Positions 8,020 to 16,686 of a DNA stretch of 64,000 nucleotides are shown here, one piece after another. Both the position numbers and the translations under genes were made by a program. Numbering within the stretch: the stretch's first letter is position 1; each line of letters opens with the position of its first letter. The stretch covers positions 178,592-242,591 of the forward strand of contig DUBN01000068.1 of the NCBI GenBank assembly GCA_012960315.1. The letters run 5' to 3'. The notes under the pieces were generated by a model, which was not told the origin of the DNA, searched no databases, and was given only the letters and a program-made list of their open reading frames with translations. The DNA is from Acidimicrobiia bacterium. GTDB taxonomy: Bacteria > Actinomycetota > Acidimicrobiia > Acidimicrobiales > Poriferisodalaceae.

Positions 8020-8772
8020 GTGTCCGGGCATTCCAAATGGGCGACCATCAAACACAAAAAAGGTGCTACTGACAAAGCTCGAGCCAAGCTCTTCGCGAAG
8101 CTCATCCGTCAGGTTGAAGTAGCAGCTCGCGAAGGCGGAGGCGATCTAGATTCGAACGCCAACCTTCGCACGATGTACCAGAAGGCACGCGACAACTCCG
8201 TGCCGCTCGACACCATCGAACGGGCGATCAAACGTGGGACAGGTGAACTCGAAGGGGTTAGCTACGAACAAGTCACCTACGAAGGATACGCGCCACATGG
8301 CATAGCAATGTTCGTTGACGTCTTGACTGACAACCGAAATCGAACAGGGGCGGAGATCCGCAGCGTCTTTACCCGAGCCGGAGGATCTCTAGCTGAACCG
8401 GGCGCTGTTGCATGGCAATTTGACCGCAAAGGAGTGGTGTTGGTACCGGGCAGTCTCGACGAGGACGACGTCATGTTGGCCGCACTAGAAGCTGGAGCCG
8501 AAGACGTTGTAGTTGAGGGTGAACTATGGAGGGTGACAACCGATCCCTCCAACACCATTGCGGTTCGAGACGCGCTCGAAGAATCTGGTATCGAAGTATC
8601 TTCCACCGATCTCATCTATTTGCCTCAAAATGTCATCGAACTTTCCTCAAGCAACGATGCCCGCCAGGTCATGGCCGTAATGGATGCCCTAGACGACCAT
8701 GATGACGTCCAGGGCGTTTACGCGAACTTTGACGTGCCAGATGAAGTTCTTGCAGAGCTTACGGAAGACTGA
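8020..8772 (+). CDS. yebC: YebC/TACO1-family protein
   Basis: Conserved 250-residue cytoplasmic protein of the YebC/TACO1 family. Members were long annotated as transcriptional regulators and have more recently been linked to translation of difficult sequences. The N-terminus SGHSKWATIKHKKGATDKAR is diagnostic, and the later segment with FVDVLTDNRNRTGAEIRS and GSLAEPGAVAWQF fits the family. It starts with GTG at 8020, with an excellent GGAGG at 8008-8012. It sits just upstream of ruvC, as in many bacteria, but ruvC has its own promoter. Confidence 0.95.
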   Translation: MSGHSKWATIKHKKGATDKARAKLFAKLIRQVEVAAREGGGDLDSNANLRTMYQKARDNSVPLDTIERAIKRGTGELEGVSYEQVTYEGYAPHGIAMFVDVLTDNRNRTGAEIRSVFTRAGGSLAEPGAVAWQFDRKGVVLVPGSLDEDDVMLAALEAGAEDVVVEGELWRVTTDPSNTIAVRDALEESGIEVSSTDLIYLPQNVIELSSSNDARQVMAVMDALDDHDDVQGVYANFDVPDEVLAELTED

Positions 8773-8795
8773 TCGGCACCCTCGGGGTAGTGCGG

Positions 8796-8816
8796 TAGAA
8801 TCGAACCTGTGTTCGT
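8796..8816 (+). promoter_or_regulatory. ruvC promoter with overlapping LexA (SOS) box
   Basis: TAGAAT at 8796-8801 is a -10 box seven bases before the GTG of ruvC. Overlapping it, 8801-8816 reads TCGAAC-CTGT-GTTCGT, a near-perfect match to the actinobacterial/Bacillus SOS box TCGAAC-N4-GTTCGA. LexA bound here would cover both the -10 box and the start codon and so repress ruvC and probably ruvAB. Confidence 0.75.
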
Positions 8817-9309
8817 TCTGGGAATTGACCCTGGCCTATCCCGATGTGGGTATGGCGTTGTGGAGCAGGTGGGCAACAAGCCCGAGGCGGTAGCTATCGG
8901 TGTGATCCGCACTCCTCCCAAAGCCGCGACGGCTAACCGCTTGGCAGCTGTGCATAGAGAATTTCAAGAATTAATTGAGGAACATCGCCCAGATGTGGTG
9001 GCAATAGAGCGAGTTTTTTTTCAGGTGAACGCTCGCACTGCCATGAGTGTTGCCCAAGTAAGTGGTCTTGCTATGGCAGTAGGTGCGGCAGCGGGCGCCG
9101 AAGTGGTCGAATACACACCAAACCAAGTAAAAGAAGCTGTGGCAGGTTGGGGTAACGCGACCAAAGAACAGATGCAGCGTATGGTTCAATCTCTGCTCTC
9201 CTTACCTGATCTTCCAACACCCCCAGACGCAGCTGATGCCGCCGCTGTGGCACTTTGCCACCTCGCTCACGCATCAACTCGCCGGCTCGAAAAGGTTTTT
9301 GAGGTCTGA
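8809..9309 (+). CDS. ruvC: Crossover junction endodeoxyribonuclease RuvC
   Basis: Holliday-junction resolvase that works with the RuvAB branch-migration complex. The 166-residue protein starts GTG at 8809 and shows the RNase H-fold acidic residues: D7 in GIDPGLSRCGYGVV, E67 in AIERVFFQVN and the aspartates of PPDAADAAAVALCHL near residue 143. Its stop overlaps the ruvA start by one base. The promoter region carries an SOS box, so induction by DNA damage is expected. The transcript appears to have no leader. Confidence 0.97.
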   Translation: MFVLGIDPGLSRCGYGVVEQVGNKPEAVAIGVIRTPPKAATANRLAAVHREFQELIEEHRPDVVAIERVFFQVNARTAMSVAQVSGLAMAVGAAAGAEVVEYTPNQVKEAVAGWGNATKEQMQRMVQSLLSLPDLPTPPDAADAAAVALCHLAHASTRRLEKVFEV

Positions 9310-9902
9310 TGATCGGCTCGCTTCGTGGTTCGCTTATAGACAAAGACCCGGAAGGAGAAGTCGTAGTAGAAGTCGGCGGACTCGGGTACCGAGTGACCGT
9401 GAACCTTGGAACTCTGGTGGAACTACCAGAAATAGGCGCCGAGGTATTTGTGCATGTTCATCACCACATCCGAGAGGGTGACCAACAGCTATACGGATTC
9501 GCGACGCTGGCTGAACGAAAGTGCTTCGAATCTGTAATCGGGGCCCATGGAGTGGGTCCAGCGCTGGCGATGGCGGTTCTGGCCACGCTGCCCCCCGACG
9601 AACTGCGCCACGCTGTGGCCAGCGATGACGTGGAAGCCTTGTGTTTGGTGCCCGGGGTTGGAAAAAAAACGGCGCAGAGAATGGTTTTGGAGTTGAAGAA
9701 TCGCCTTGAGATCTCCGGGCTTGATAGCGGCGAACTAACGATCGACAACCGGACTGTTTCTACCGCGCTAAGCGATGTCCGTGACGCCTTAACGCAAATG
9801 GGTTTCGCAACCGAAGAAGTGCGGCGCGCGGTGGAGGGCCTCGAAGGAGATGACACTTCGATCATGCTTCGTTCCGCCTTACAGCGTTTGGCGACCAAAT
9901 GA
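9309..9902 (+). CDS. ruvA: Holliday junction branch migration protein RuvA
   Basis: DNA-binding subunit that holds the Holliday junction for the RuvB motor. In 197 residues it has the N-terminal OB-fold ([20 protein letters not shown]), two helix-hairpin-helix segments including [16 protein letters not shown] and [18 protein letters not shown], and the C-terminal domain III that contacts RuvB. ATG 9309 shares its first base with the ruvC stop, and its own stop overlaps ruvB by four bases (ATGA), so the three genes form one coupled operon. Confidence 0.97.
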   Translation: MIGSLRGSLIDKDPEGEVVVEVGGLGYRVTVNLGTLVELPEIGAEVFVHVHHHIREGDQQLYGFATLAERKCFESVIGAHGVGPALAMAVLATLPPDELRHAVASDDVEALCLVPGVGKKTAQRMVLELKNRLEISGLDSGELTIDNRTVSTALSDVRDALTQMGFATEEVRRAVEGLEGDDTSIMLRSALQRLATK

Positions 9903-10978
9903 CTGAGAATGATTGGGGCCGAGAAGAGGGATTTCGTCGCACCGAAAGCGAGAATCGGGATGAAATTCTTCGAGCTGACACTGTGGGAGAAGAGCAAGAC
10001 GAAGTTGGGTTGAGACCTCGGCTGTTGGAAGAGTTCGTTGGCCAATCTGAGCTTAAAGATCACCTAGGAGTCGTCCTAGACGCGGCACGCGCTCGCGAGC
10101 AAACACCGGACCATTTGCTCTTTGCGGGCCCTCCAGGCCTTGGCAAAACAACCCTCGCCGGAATTGTGGCGGCGGAACTGGGGGTAGTTATGCACGTGAC
10201 CTCTGGTCCAGCCATCGAACGGGCTGGCGATCTCGCCGCGATTCTCACAAATTTAGGCGACCGCGACGTCTTATTTATCGATGAAATTCACCGTCTACCC
10301 AAACAAGTTGAAGAAGTTCTGTATCCGGCGATGGAGGACTTTCAGCTAGATGTTGTGCTTGGCAAAGGGCCCGCGGCTCGGTCTATTCGCTTCGATCTAC
10401 CAGCTTTTACTTTGGTGGGCGCCACAACCAGAACTGGATTAATTGCAGGGCCTCTGCGAGATCGTTTCGGCTTGGTGGAGCGTCTCGATTATTACGCCCC
10501 TGTTGAGCTTCAAGCCATCGTTGAAAGGGCGGCAGGCATCCTTTCCGTCTCGATTGATTCTGACGGCGCAGCTGAGATTGCTAGTAGAAGCCGGGGGACC
10601 CCGCGAATAGCGAACCGTCTACTACGTCGGGTCCGCGATTATGCGGAGGTGCGCGCTGATGGTGTTGTCAATGTCGAAGTAGCACGCGACGGACTAGCCC
10701 TGTTCGGTGTAGATGAACTTGGGCTTGACAAAGTTGACCGGTCGATTCTCGAATCGATCGCTGTGCTGCACGAAGGCGGCCCGGTGGGGTTATCCACTCT
10801 TTGCATCAGCGTGGGAGAACAACCTGAAACTCTTGAAGATGTCTATGAGCCGTTCTTGATACAGCAAGGACTTCTTCAACGTACGCCGCGGGGTCGGGTG
10901 GTCACGAGAGCAGCATTCACCCACCTAGCAGTCGATCCCCCAGACCGTTTTTCGGCGAGGCGCTCGTTATTCGAATAA
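9899..10978 (+). CDS. ruvB: Holliday junction branch migration ATPase RuvB
   Basis: AAA+ motor of the RuvAB complex. Its 359 residues include a non-conserved N-terminal extension of about 40, then [19 protein letters not shown], Walker [12 protein letters not shown], Walker [10 protein letters not shown], sensor 1 GATTRTGLI, an arginine-rich sensor 2 region ([19 protein letters not shown]) and the C-terminal winged-helix domain. It is translationally coupled to ruvA through the ATGA overlap at 9899 and closes the ruvCAB operon; the next gene follows after 16 bases. Confidence 0.97.
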   Translation: MTENDWGREEGFRRTESENRDEILRADTVGEEQDEVGLRPRLLEEFVGQSELKDHLGVVLDAARAREQTPDHLLFAGPPGLGKTTLAGIVAAELGVVMHVTSGPAIERAGDLAAILTNLGDRDVLFIDEIHRLPKQVEEVLYPAMEDFQLDVVLGKGPAARSIRFDLPAFTLVGATTRTGLIAGPLRDRFGLVERLDYYAPVELQAIVERAAGILSVSIDSDGAAEIASRSRGTPRIANRLLRRVRDYAEVRADGVVNVEVARDGLALFGVDELGLDKVDRSILESIAVLHEGGPVGLSTLCISVGEQPETLEDVYEPFLIQQGLLQRTPRGRVVTRAAFTHLAVDPPDRFSARRSLFE

Positions 10979-10994
10979 TGATGGCTTCGATCAG

Positions 10995-11618
10995 GTGAAC
11001 TCAGACCGTCTTTGGTATGCCGCATACGGATCAAATGTTCTTCGAGCACGATTCCTTCTTTATCTCAAAGGCGGAAGTTACCAGGAGGGTCACCGAGAAC
11101 ATGTGGGAGCCCGTGACCGTCAAGAACCCGGCCGCGAGTCGCCAGTAATACATGGCCCATGGCATTTGCATTTCGGATTGTCTTCTTCGCGATGGGGCGG
11201 AGGTGTCGCCTTCTTGGACCCCAACAACGACCAAGGTGCAAGTGTTCGTTGTTGGAATATCACGCAGGAACAATTTGTGGACGTTGCCGCTCAAGAGAAT
11301 GGGATGCTTCCCGGGGACCTCGAGATAAATATCGAGAAAGTGGTGGCAGAGAAACAGGTCGAAATTGGCACCTCCTGGTACGCCCGCGTCGTTTGTCTCG
11401 GTGAATATCGGGGCCAACCAGTGATGACATTCACGAGCTCTCAGCCACCAAAACCGAGCCCGCCAGGAGGGGCATATCTGAAGGTGATTTTGGGAGGCTT
11501 CTTGGAAGCAGAGCCAACCCTGCTTAGTCAGCATGTTGACCGGCTTTTGCGAGCTGAGGGTGTCGCTCCCCAATGGAGTCGGGAAACTCTAGTAGGACTA
11601 GTAAATCGAGCCACCTAA
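10995..11618 (+). CDS. Gamma-glutamylcyclotransferase-like (YGSN motif) protein
   Basis: A 207-residue protein whose start, LWYAAYGSN, is the substrate-loop signature of the gamma-glutamylcyclotransferase-like fold. Actinobacterial relatives with WYAAYGSN and a following WGGG-AFLDP segment (here WGGGVAFLDP) have often been labelled histone deacetylase, which I regard as misannotation. Start GTG at 10995 with a weak AGG nearby. It lies between ruvB and queA, 13-16 bases from each, so it may be cotranscribed. Whether it acts on gamma-glutamyl peptides or something else cannot be said from the sequence. Confidence 0.68.
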   Translation: MNSDRLWYAAYGSNVLRARFLLYLKGGSYQEGHREHVGARDRQEPGRESPVIHGPWHLHFGLSSSRWGGGVAFLDPNNDQGASVRCWNITQEQFVDVAAQENGMLPGDLEINIEKVVAEKQVEIGTSWYARVVCLGEYRGQPVMTFTSSQPPKPSPPGGAYLKVILGGFLEAEPTLLSQHVDRLLRAEGVAPQWSRETLVGLVNRAT

Positions 11619-11631
11619 CCTCAATGACATC

Positions 11632-12678
11632 GTGAGTGCTGAGCGTGCTGTTCAGAACATGAAGGAATTTGATTATGAACTACCTGAGCGCGCTATTGGC
11701 CAATACCCGGCCGATCCGCGGGACAGCGCGAAGCTGTTAGTAGACCGGGGAAGCCTGCACGAACCCGAGCACCTCACCGTCGCCAACTTGCCCGAACAGT
11801 TAGGTCCTGGCGATCTGGTAGTTATCAATGAAACCCGAGTTATTCCAGCGCGGCTTCCGCTACGAAAGGTCAGCGGCGGTGCCGTTGAGGTGCTGCTACT
11901 TGAGCCAACTAAACAAGGGTGGACGGCGTTAGTTCGGCCGGGACGTCGAGTGAAGAACGGAACCGAGCTGCGCAGTGATCGAGACCCAGACCTGCAGGTC
12001 ACCGTTGGAGAAAAGATCGGCGAGGACGGCCAAAGAGAAGTCATAGTTATTCACGACGGCAAAATCGTGATGGGCCCCCTTGATTGTCACCGCCTATCTC
12101 TCGCCGGTGAACCTCCCCTGCCGCCATACATTGTTTCGACCGGGCATTCACCGGAGAGATACCAGACCATTTACGCCAACTCGCCAGGTTCGGTCGCAGC
12201 ACCGACTGCCGGCCTTCATTTAACGGCCGCCGTGATGAAGAGATTCCATGAACGCGGCGTTGAACTGCGAACAGTAGATCTAGTGGTCGGAATAGATACC
12301 TTCCGTCCAGTGACCGTTGATAATCCCTCCGACCATGTGATGCACAGCGAGGCCTATAAGGTGCCGGAAAGCACCTGGGAGGCCTGCCAAAACGCGAGGC
12401 GAGTAGTTGCCATCGGCACCACCACTGCTCGTTCACTCGAATCCGCGGCAAGGGGCCCACTAGCAGGACGGACGGATCTCTTTCTTCGGCGAGGCATGCC
12501 ATTCGAAGTCGTTGACCTCCTGATGACCAACTTCCATCTCCCGCGCTCAACCCTGCTGATAATGATTGACGCGTTTCTAGGACCCCGCTGGAGAGATCTA
12601 TATAGCGGAGCTCTTCGGGAGGGCTACCGCTTTCTTTCATTCGGCGACGCAATGCTGCTGGACCGTGCCTCGACATAA
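11632..12678 (+). CDS. queA: S-adenosylmethionine:tRNA ribosyltransferase-isomerase QueA
   Basis: Converts 7-aminomethyl-deazaguanine in tRNA to epoxyqueuosine using SAM as ribosyl donor. Family motifs are present: the N-terminal YELPERAIGQYPADPRDSAK, VINETRVIPARL, VAAPTAGLHLT in the middle, MHSEAYKVP, and the end LIMIDAFLGP. GTG 11632 is the annotated start; ATG 11659 also precedes the conserved region and gives a protein nine residues shorter, so the exact start is uncertain. tgt, the previous step in queuosine synthesis, follows after 28 bases. Confidence 0.95.
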   Translation: MSAERAVQNMKEFDYELPERAIGQYPADPRDSAKLLVDRGSLHEPEHLTVANLPEQLGPGDLVVINETRVIPARLPLRKVSGGAVEVLLLEPTKQGWTALVRPGRRVKNGTELRSDRDPDLQVTVGEKIGEDGQREVIVIHDGKIVMGPLDCHRLSLAGEPPLPPYIVSTGHSPERYQTIYANSPGSVAAPTAGLHLTAAVMKRFHERGVELRTVDLVVGIDTFRPVTVDNPSDHVMHSEAYKVPESTWEACQNARRVVAIGTTTARSLESAARGPLAGRTDLFLRRGMPFEVVDLLMTNFHLPRSTLLIMIDAFLGPRWRDLYSGALREGYRFLSFGDAMLLDRAST

Positions 12679-12706
12679 CCGCCACCTCTGACATGCTGTA
12701 AAGACT

Positions 12707-13801
12707 GTGTCGCTGACTTATGAGTTACTTGCCTCCGATCATCGAGCTCGACGCGGTCGCATTAGCACCCCCCGCGGTTTTATCGAGACGCCTGTTTTCA
12801 TGCCCGTGGGAACGAGGGGGGCAGTGATCCACTTAGATCAACGCGACTACTCAGAGCTAGGTATCGAAGTGGTTTTAGGAAACACCTATCACCTGATGTT
12901 GCGTCCGGGTGCAGAAACAATCGATGCGTTAGGAGGCATCCACGCGTTTACCTCCTGGGACGGCCACATGTTGACCGATTCGGGTGGTTTTCAGGTGATG
13001 TCGCTTGACGACAACGTTGAGGTTGACGACGACGGGGTTACTTTCACTTCGATTTACGATGGCCAAAAATTACGGTTCACCCCGGAAGACGCCGTTTGGA
13101 CACAAGAACAACTGGGTGCCGATATCCAGATGGCTCTCGATGTGTGTCCGGCCCTGCCGGCACCAGAGAGCGACGTGCTTCGCGCTATGCAACGGACCCA
13201 CGAATGGGCAGCGCGAGCAAAGGCAGTACACCAACGAGACGATCAGGCTTTATTCGGAATTGTTCAGGGAGGAATCGACCCTGTTCTACGCGGTCGAAGC
13301 GCCAAGGCACTGGCCTCTCTGGAATTTGCTGGCTATGGAATTGGCGGACTCTCGGTAGGGGAGAGTCATCGTGAGATGATGCCAGCGTTATCCGCAGCCA
13401 TTGCAGAATTGCCCGAAGACCGGCCGCGCTACCTAATGGGTGTTGGCGACCCAGTCCGGATTGTCGACGCAATTAGCGTCGGAGTCGACATGTTTGACTG
13501 TGTATTGCCAACCAGACTGGCCCGTCATGGCACAGTCCTCACCAGCCAAGGAAAACTTAACCTCAAGAACGCGAAACATGCCCGAGATGATCAACCGCTC
13601 GACCCTTTAAACCCTATGTCGAACGGCTTTAGTCGGGCTTATCTAAGGCATCTAATGATGGTCAAAGAACCAACCGCCGCGCGTATCGCCACTTTACACA
13701 ACCTCTGGTTTTTACTTGACCTGGTGAAACGGGCCCGTACCGCGATCGAAGAGGGTAGATATGAGTCGTTTCGACTTGAAACACTGAAAACTTGGGCATA
13801 A
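12707..13801 (+). CDS. tgt: tRNA-guanine transglycosylase Tgt lacking the zinc cysteines
   Basis: Exchanges G34 of Asp, Asn, His and Tyr tRNAs for a queuine precursor. The catalytic aspartates are present in LTDSGGFQVMSL and VDMFDCVLPTRLARHG, and GIGGLSVGE follows the barrel pattern. The 364-residue length is normal. After PLDP (residues 297-300) bacterial enzymes have a CxCxxC zinc site before SRAYL-HL; here the stretch is LNPMSNGF and no cysteine remains, although the histidine in TLHNL is kept. The structural zinc is therefore probably absent. It is paired with queA upstream. Confidence 0.93.
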   Translation: MSLTYELLASDHRARRGRISTPRGFIETPVFMPVGTRGAVIHLDQRDYSELGIEVVLGNTYHLMLRPGAETIDALGGIHAFTSWDGHMLTDSGGFQVMSLDDNVEVDDDGVTFTSIYDGQKLRFTPEDAVWTQEQLGADIQMALDVCPALPAPESDVLRAMQRTHEWAARAKAVHQRDDQALFGIVQGGIDPVLRGRSAKALASLEFAGYGIGGLSVGESHREMMPALSAAIAELPEDRPRYLMGVGDPVRIVDAISVGVDMFDCVLPTRLARHGTVLTSQGKLNLKNAKHARDDQPLDPLNPMSNGFSRAYLRHLMMVKEPTAARIATLHNLWFLLDLVKRARTAIEEGRYESFRLETLKTWA

Positions 13802-13907
13802 AGGAACGATTGCAACAAATGGCTACCTGAGGATTCATGGAGTCCGGAGGTGAGCACAGTACGCTGGCGTCCCGGTCACCTAATTATCTAACCCGGAGTC
13901 ACCTTCT

Positions 13908-14243
13908 ATGGCCTTGTTACTACCAATTCTTGTCTTTGTTGGGATGTATTTGTTAATACTTCGGCCTCAGCAAAAACGGATGAAACAACGAGAGGCGCTA
14001 GTTCGCGCTGCCGGAATCGGAGATGAGGTAGCAACCGTTGGCGGAGTTATCGGAGTCATCGTGGCTGAAGAAGACGAACAAACGGTGGCCTTAGAGGTCG
14101 ATACTGACGTTGAACTGCGCGTGCAACGACGATCCATTGGCGAAATCATCACCAAAGCCGATGAAGGCTCCGATGAAGGCTCCGATGAAGGCTCCGATGA
14201 AGGCTCCGATGAAGGCTCCGATGAAGCTAGCGACGAAGACTGA
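13908..14243 (+). CDS. yajC: Preprotein translocase accessory subunit YajC with acidic repeat tail
   Basis: Single-span membrane subunit that associates with SecDF. Its 111 residues begin with one hydrophobic helix and the family signature YLLILRPQQKRMKQRE, then the small soluble domain GIGDEVATVGGVIGVIVAEE. The last 25 residues are a repeat of the tetrapeptide DEGS, ending DEASDED, encoded by a 12-bp tandem repeat. Start ATG 13908 with GGAG at 13894-13897. secD follows after 32 bases. Confidence 0.9.
   Translation: MALLLPILVFVGMYLLILRPQQKRMKQREALVRAAGIGDEVATVGGVIGVIVAEEDEQTVALEVDTDVELRVQRRSIGEIITKADEGSDEGSDEGSDEGSDEGSDEASDED
14160..14231 (+). repeat. 12-bp tandem repeat in the 3' end of yajC
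   Basis: Five identical copies of GATGAAGGCTCC fill 14160-14219, followed by one degenerate copy (14220-14231) that encodes DEAS. The unit is a multiple of three, so copy-number change would alter tail length and charge without a frameshift. Confidence 0.92.
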
Positions 14244-14275
14244 CCCCTGAGCCTTAACTGACCTGGATCTATCAC

Positions 14276-15613
14276 GTGCGCCGTTCTCATCTTGTCTCGT
14301 TAATTCTGGTTGTGGTGTTCACAGCAGCTTCGCTAGCGGGGGTTCTGTCAGCTGGCTGGACCCCCGTTCTGGGAGTTCAGCTGCAAGGTGGCGTCGAGGT
14401 CGTGCTTCGACCCGCTGACGAGGTCTCTGATGAACAGTTTGAACGAGCAATAGAAATCATTCGAAACAGAGTCGACGCGATAGGCGTCGCCGAGCCGGAC
14501 ATCACTCGACAAGGCACGCAAGTTGTCATTCAATTGCCCGGTGTAAAAGATAAACAACGCGCCGTGGATCTCATAGGACAGACGGCTGAGCTTCGCTTTC
14601 GGCCTGTAGTCCAAATGTTCGACCCGACCGATCCGGACCAACTCGCTGGTTTAACTCCACCTCAGGAAGACGACGTGTCAGCAACGGTCGCTCTCCTAGG
14701 TTCTACTGGTCAAACTGGTTTCGTCTTGGGCCCAGCAGCTCTCACCGGAGAAGTGATTGAGGAGGCTGCGGCAACGTTTCAAGGACAATGGATTGTCAAC
14801 GTTTCATTCAACGACGAAGGAGCGGTGCTGTTCGACCAAATGGCGGTAGCTAACTACGGACGCCAAGTCGCAATTGTGCTCGATGGTGTTGTTGAATCAG
14901 CCCCCACGATCAATGCGAAGGAGTTCAACGGGCAGGCTGTGATCTCGGGCTCGTTTGATGAAGCAGAGGCAAAGAACTTGGCGTTGGTGCTTAAGTTCGG
15001 TGCTCTTCCCGTCGAATTCGAACGCGACGATGTGCGAACCGTCTCCGCGACCCTGGGCGAGGGAACTCTCCGCGCTGGCATCATTGCTGGTCTCGTTGGC
15101 CTAGCTCTAGTCGGTGCCTACATGCTGCTCTATTACCGACTCTTGGGTCTTGTCGCAATTTGTAGTTTGGCGACAAGTGGGGCAATCCTCTGGTCAATAG
15201 TTGCTTGGTTGGGTGAAAGCCGAGGCCTAGCACTAACTTTGGCTGGAGCGACTGGCATCATCGTTTCGATTGGTGTCCAAGTCGATTCGAACATCGTTTA
15301 CTACGAAAGAATCAAGGAAGAAGTTCGGAGAGGCCGAGCGGTCCGATCAGCCGCCGCCGGCAGCTTCAGGGCCGCGTTTTCGACAATTATCTGGGCCGAC
15401 CTTGCCTCGCTCATCGGTGCTGGAGTCTTGTATCAACTCACAACCGGAACTGTCCGCGGATTCGCGCTCTACCTGGGGATCACTACGCTCATTGACCTCG
15501 CTGTGTCGTACTTCTTTATGCGACCGTTAGTGATTCTGGTCGCACGCCGCCTCGTAGGCGAGCGCCCCAGTCGCATGGGACTCAGCAACATTGCTGCGGA
15601 GGTCACATCATGA
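14276..15613 (+). CDS. secD: Protein translocase subunit SecD
   Basis: Inner-membrane RND-type subunit that uses the proton gradient to help proteins complete Sec export. The 445-residue protein has a first transmembrane helix near residues 5-25, a large extracytoplasmic domain beginning with LQGGVEVVLRP, and a C-terminal bundle of five helices that includes GIIVSIGVQVDSNIVYYERI, the conserved proton-path region. GTG 14276 is the start. Its stop overlaps the secF start by four bases. Order yajC-secD-secF is the standard one. Confidence 0.96.
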   Translation: MRRSHLVSLILVVVFTAASLAGVLSAGWTPVLGVQLQGGVEVVLRPADEVSDEQFERAIEIIRNRVDAIGVAEPDITRQGTQVVIQLPGVKDKQRAVDLIGQTAELRFRPVVQMFDPTDPDQLAGLTPPQEDDVSATVALLGSTGQTGFVLGPAALTGEVIEEAAATFQGQWIVNVSFNDEGAVLFDQMAVANYGRQVAIVLDGVVESAPTINAKEFNGQAVISGSFDEAEAKNLALVLKFGALPVEFERDDVRTVSATLGEGTLRAGIIAGLVGLALVGAYMLLYYRLLGLVAICSLATSGAILWSIVAWLGESRGLALTLAGATGIIVSIGVQVDSNIVYYERIKEEVRRGRAVRSAAAGSFRAAFSTIIWADLASLIGAGVLYQLTTGTVRGFALYLGITTLIDLAVSYFFMRPLVILVARRLVGERPSRMGLSNIAAEVTS

Positions 15614-16665
15614 ACTTTTCGCTGAAGGCCTTGTACAGAGGTGAAAATTCTTGGGACTTTATAGGAGTCTCCCGCCGCGTGCTGATGGGCTCAGCAATAG
15701 TGGTTCTCGTATGTGTTGTCGCAATCTTCGTTCGCGGACTGAACCTGGGAATCGAATTCGAAGGTGGCGGTGTGTGGGAAATCCCTGCATCGTCAGAAAT
15801 AACAACTGATGACATACGCGATGCTGCGTCTGATGTCGGTATGGGAGAAGCCCGAGTTCAGCGCATCACCGGAGGTGAAGCTATCTTTCGCGTACGGGGG
15901 GAACTGACACCGAGCGAGAGCACCGAATCAGTTATCTCGGAATTTGCAAAAGCTGCTGGTGTTGACTCGGAGACCATCAGCACCCGAAGCGTCAGCCCCT
16001 CATTCGGCGACGAAGTGGCTGGCAAAGCTCGCCGTGCCTTGGTTGTGTTCTTAATTCTTATAGCGCTTTATTTGACGCTCCGTTTTGAGTGGAAAATGGC
16101 TCTCGGCGCGCTGATCGCTGTAGCCCACGACATTGCTTTCACCGTAGGGATCTACGCCATATTCCAGTTTGAGATCAGTCCAGCCACGGTCGTGGCGTTC
16201 CTGACGATCATGGGCTACTCGTTGTACGACACCATTGTTGTGTTTGATCGCGTAAAGGACAACGAGCGGTCGCTATCAGCGAAAAGCCGAATGACTTATC
16301 CCGATTTGGCGAATGTTTCTTTAAATCAAGTAATCATGCGTTCAGTGAATACGAGCATCACATCCGTTATGCCGGTGCTGTCGCTTCTCATTGTCGGGTC
16401 GTTCATTCTGGGCGCTACCAGTCTCCAAGAATTCGCGATTGCCTTGTTGATCGGTTTGATCGTTGGCTCCTATAGCTCGCTGTTCGTCGCCATGCCTATC
16501 GTTTCTGAACTTAAGAACCGTGAAAGTCACTGGGCAGAGCAAGAGCGAAGCGCCGAGGTTCTTGGGACGTCGAATGCGATAGAAGATGCAGCGGCAGTAC
16601 TCGCAGCGGATCGCTACGACAGAAGCTCACCACCTCGACCTCGCAAGAAAGGTCGAAAACGCTGA
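15610..16665 (+). CDS. secF: Protein translocase subunit SecF
   Basis: Partner of SecD in the SecDF export motor. In 351 residues it has a first helix near 25-45, the motif LNLGIEFEGGGVWEI, an extracytoplasmic domain and five C-terminal helices, with MGYSLYDTIVVFDRVKDN marking the conserved membrane core. The cytoplasmic tail is basic and proline-rich (RSSPPRPRKKGRKR). ATGA overlap with secD at 15610 ensures equal synthesis. apt follows after 21 bases. Confidence 0.96.
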   Translation: MNFSLKALYRGENSWDFIGVSRRVLMGSAIVVLVCVVAIFVRGLNLGIEFEGGGVWEIPASSEITTDDIRDAASDVGMGEARVQRITGGEAIFRVRGELTPSESTESVISEFAKAAGVDSETISTRSVSPSFGDEVAGKARRALVVFLILIALYLTLRFEWKMALGALIAVAHDIAFTVGIYAIFQFEISPATVVAFLTIMGYSLYDTIVVFDRVKDNERSLSAKSRMTYPDLANVSLNQVIMRSVNTSITSVMPVLSLLIVGSFILGATSLQEFAIALLIGLIVGSYSSLFVAMPIVSELKNRESHWAEQERSAEVLGTSNAIEDAAAVLAADRYDRSSPPRPRKKGRKR

Positions 16666-16686
16666 AGTAATCAGCCACATTCTCAG

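Noticed and set aside
13802..13907. A small gene or RNA between tgt and yajC
   Set aside because: Only very short frames occur and no stable structure or tRNA-like pattern is visible; the last part is the yajC ribosome-binding site.
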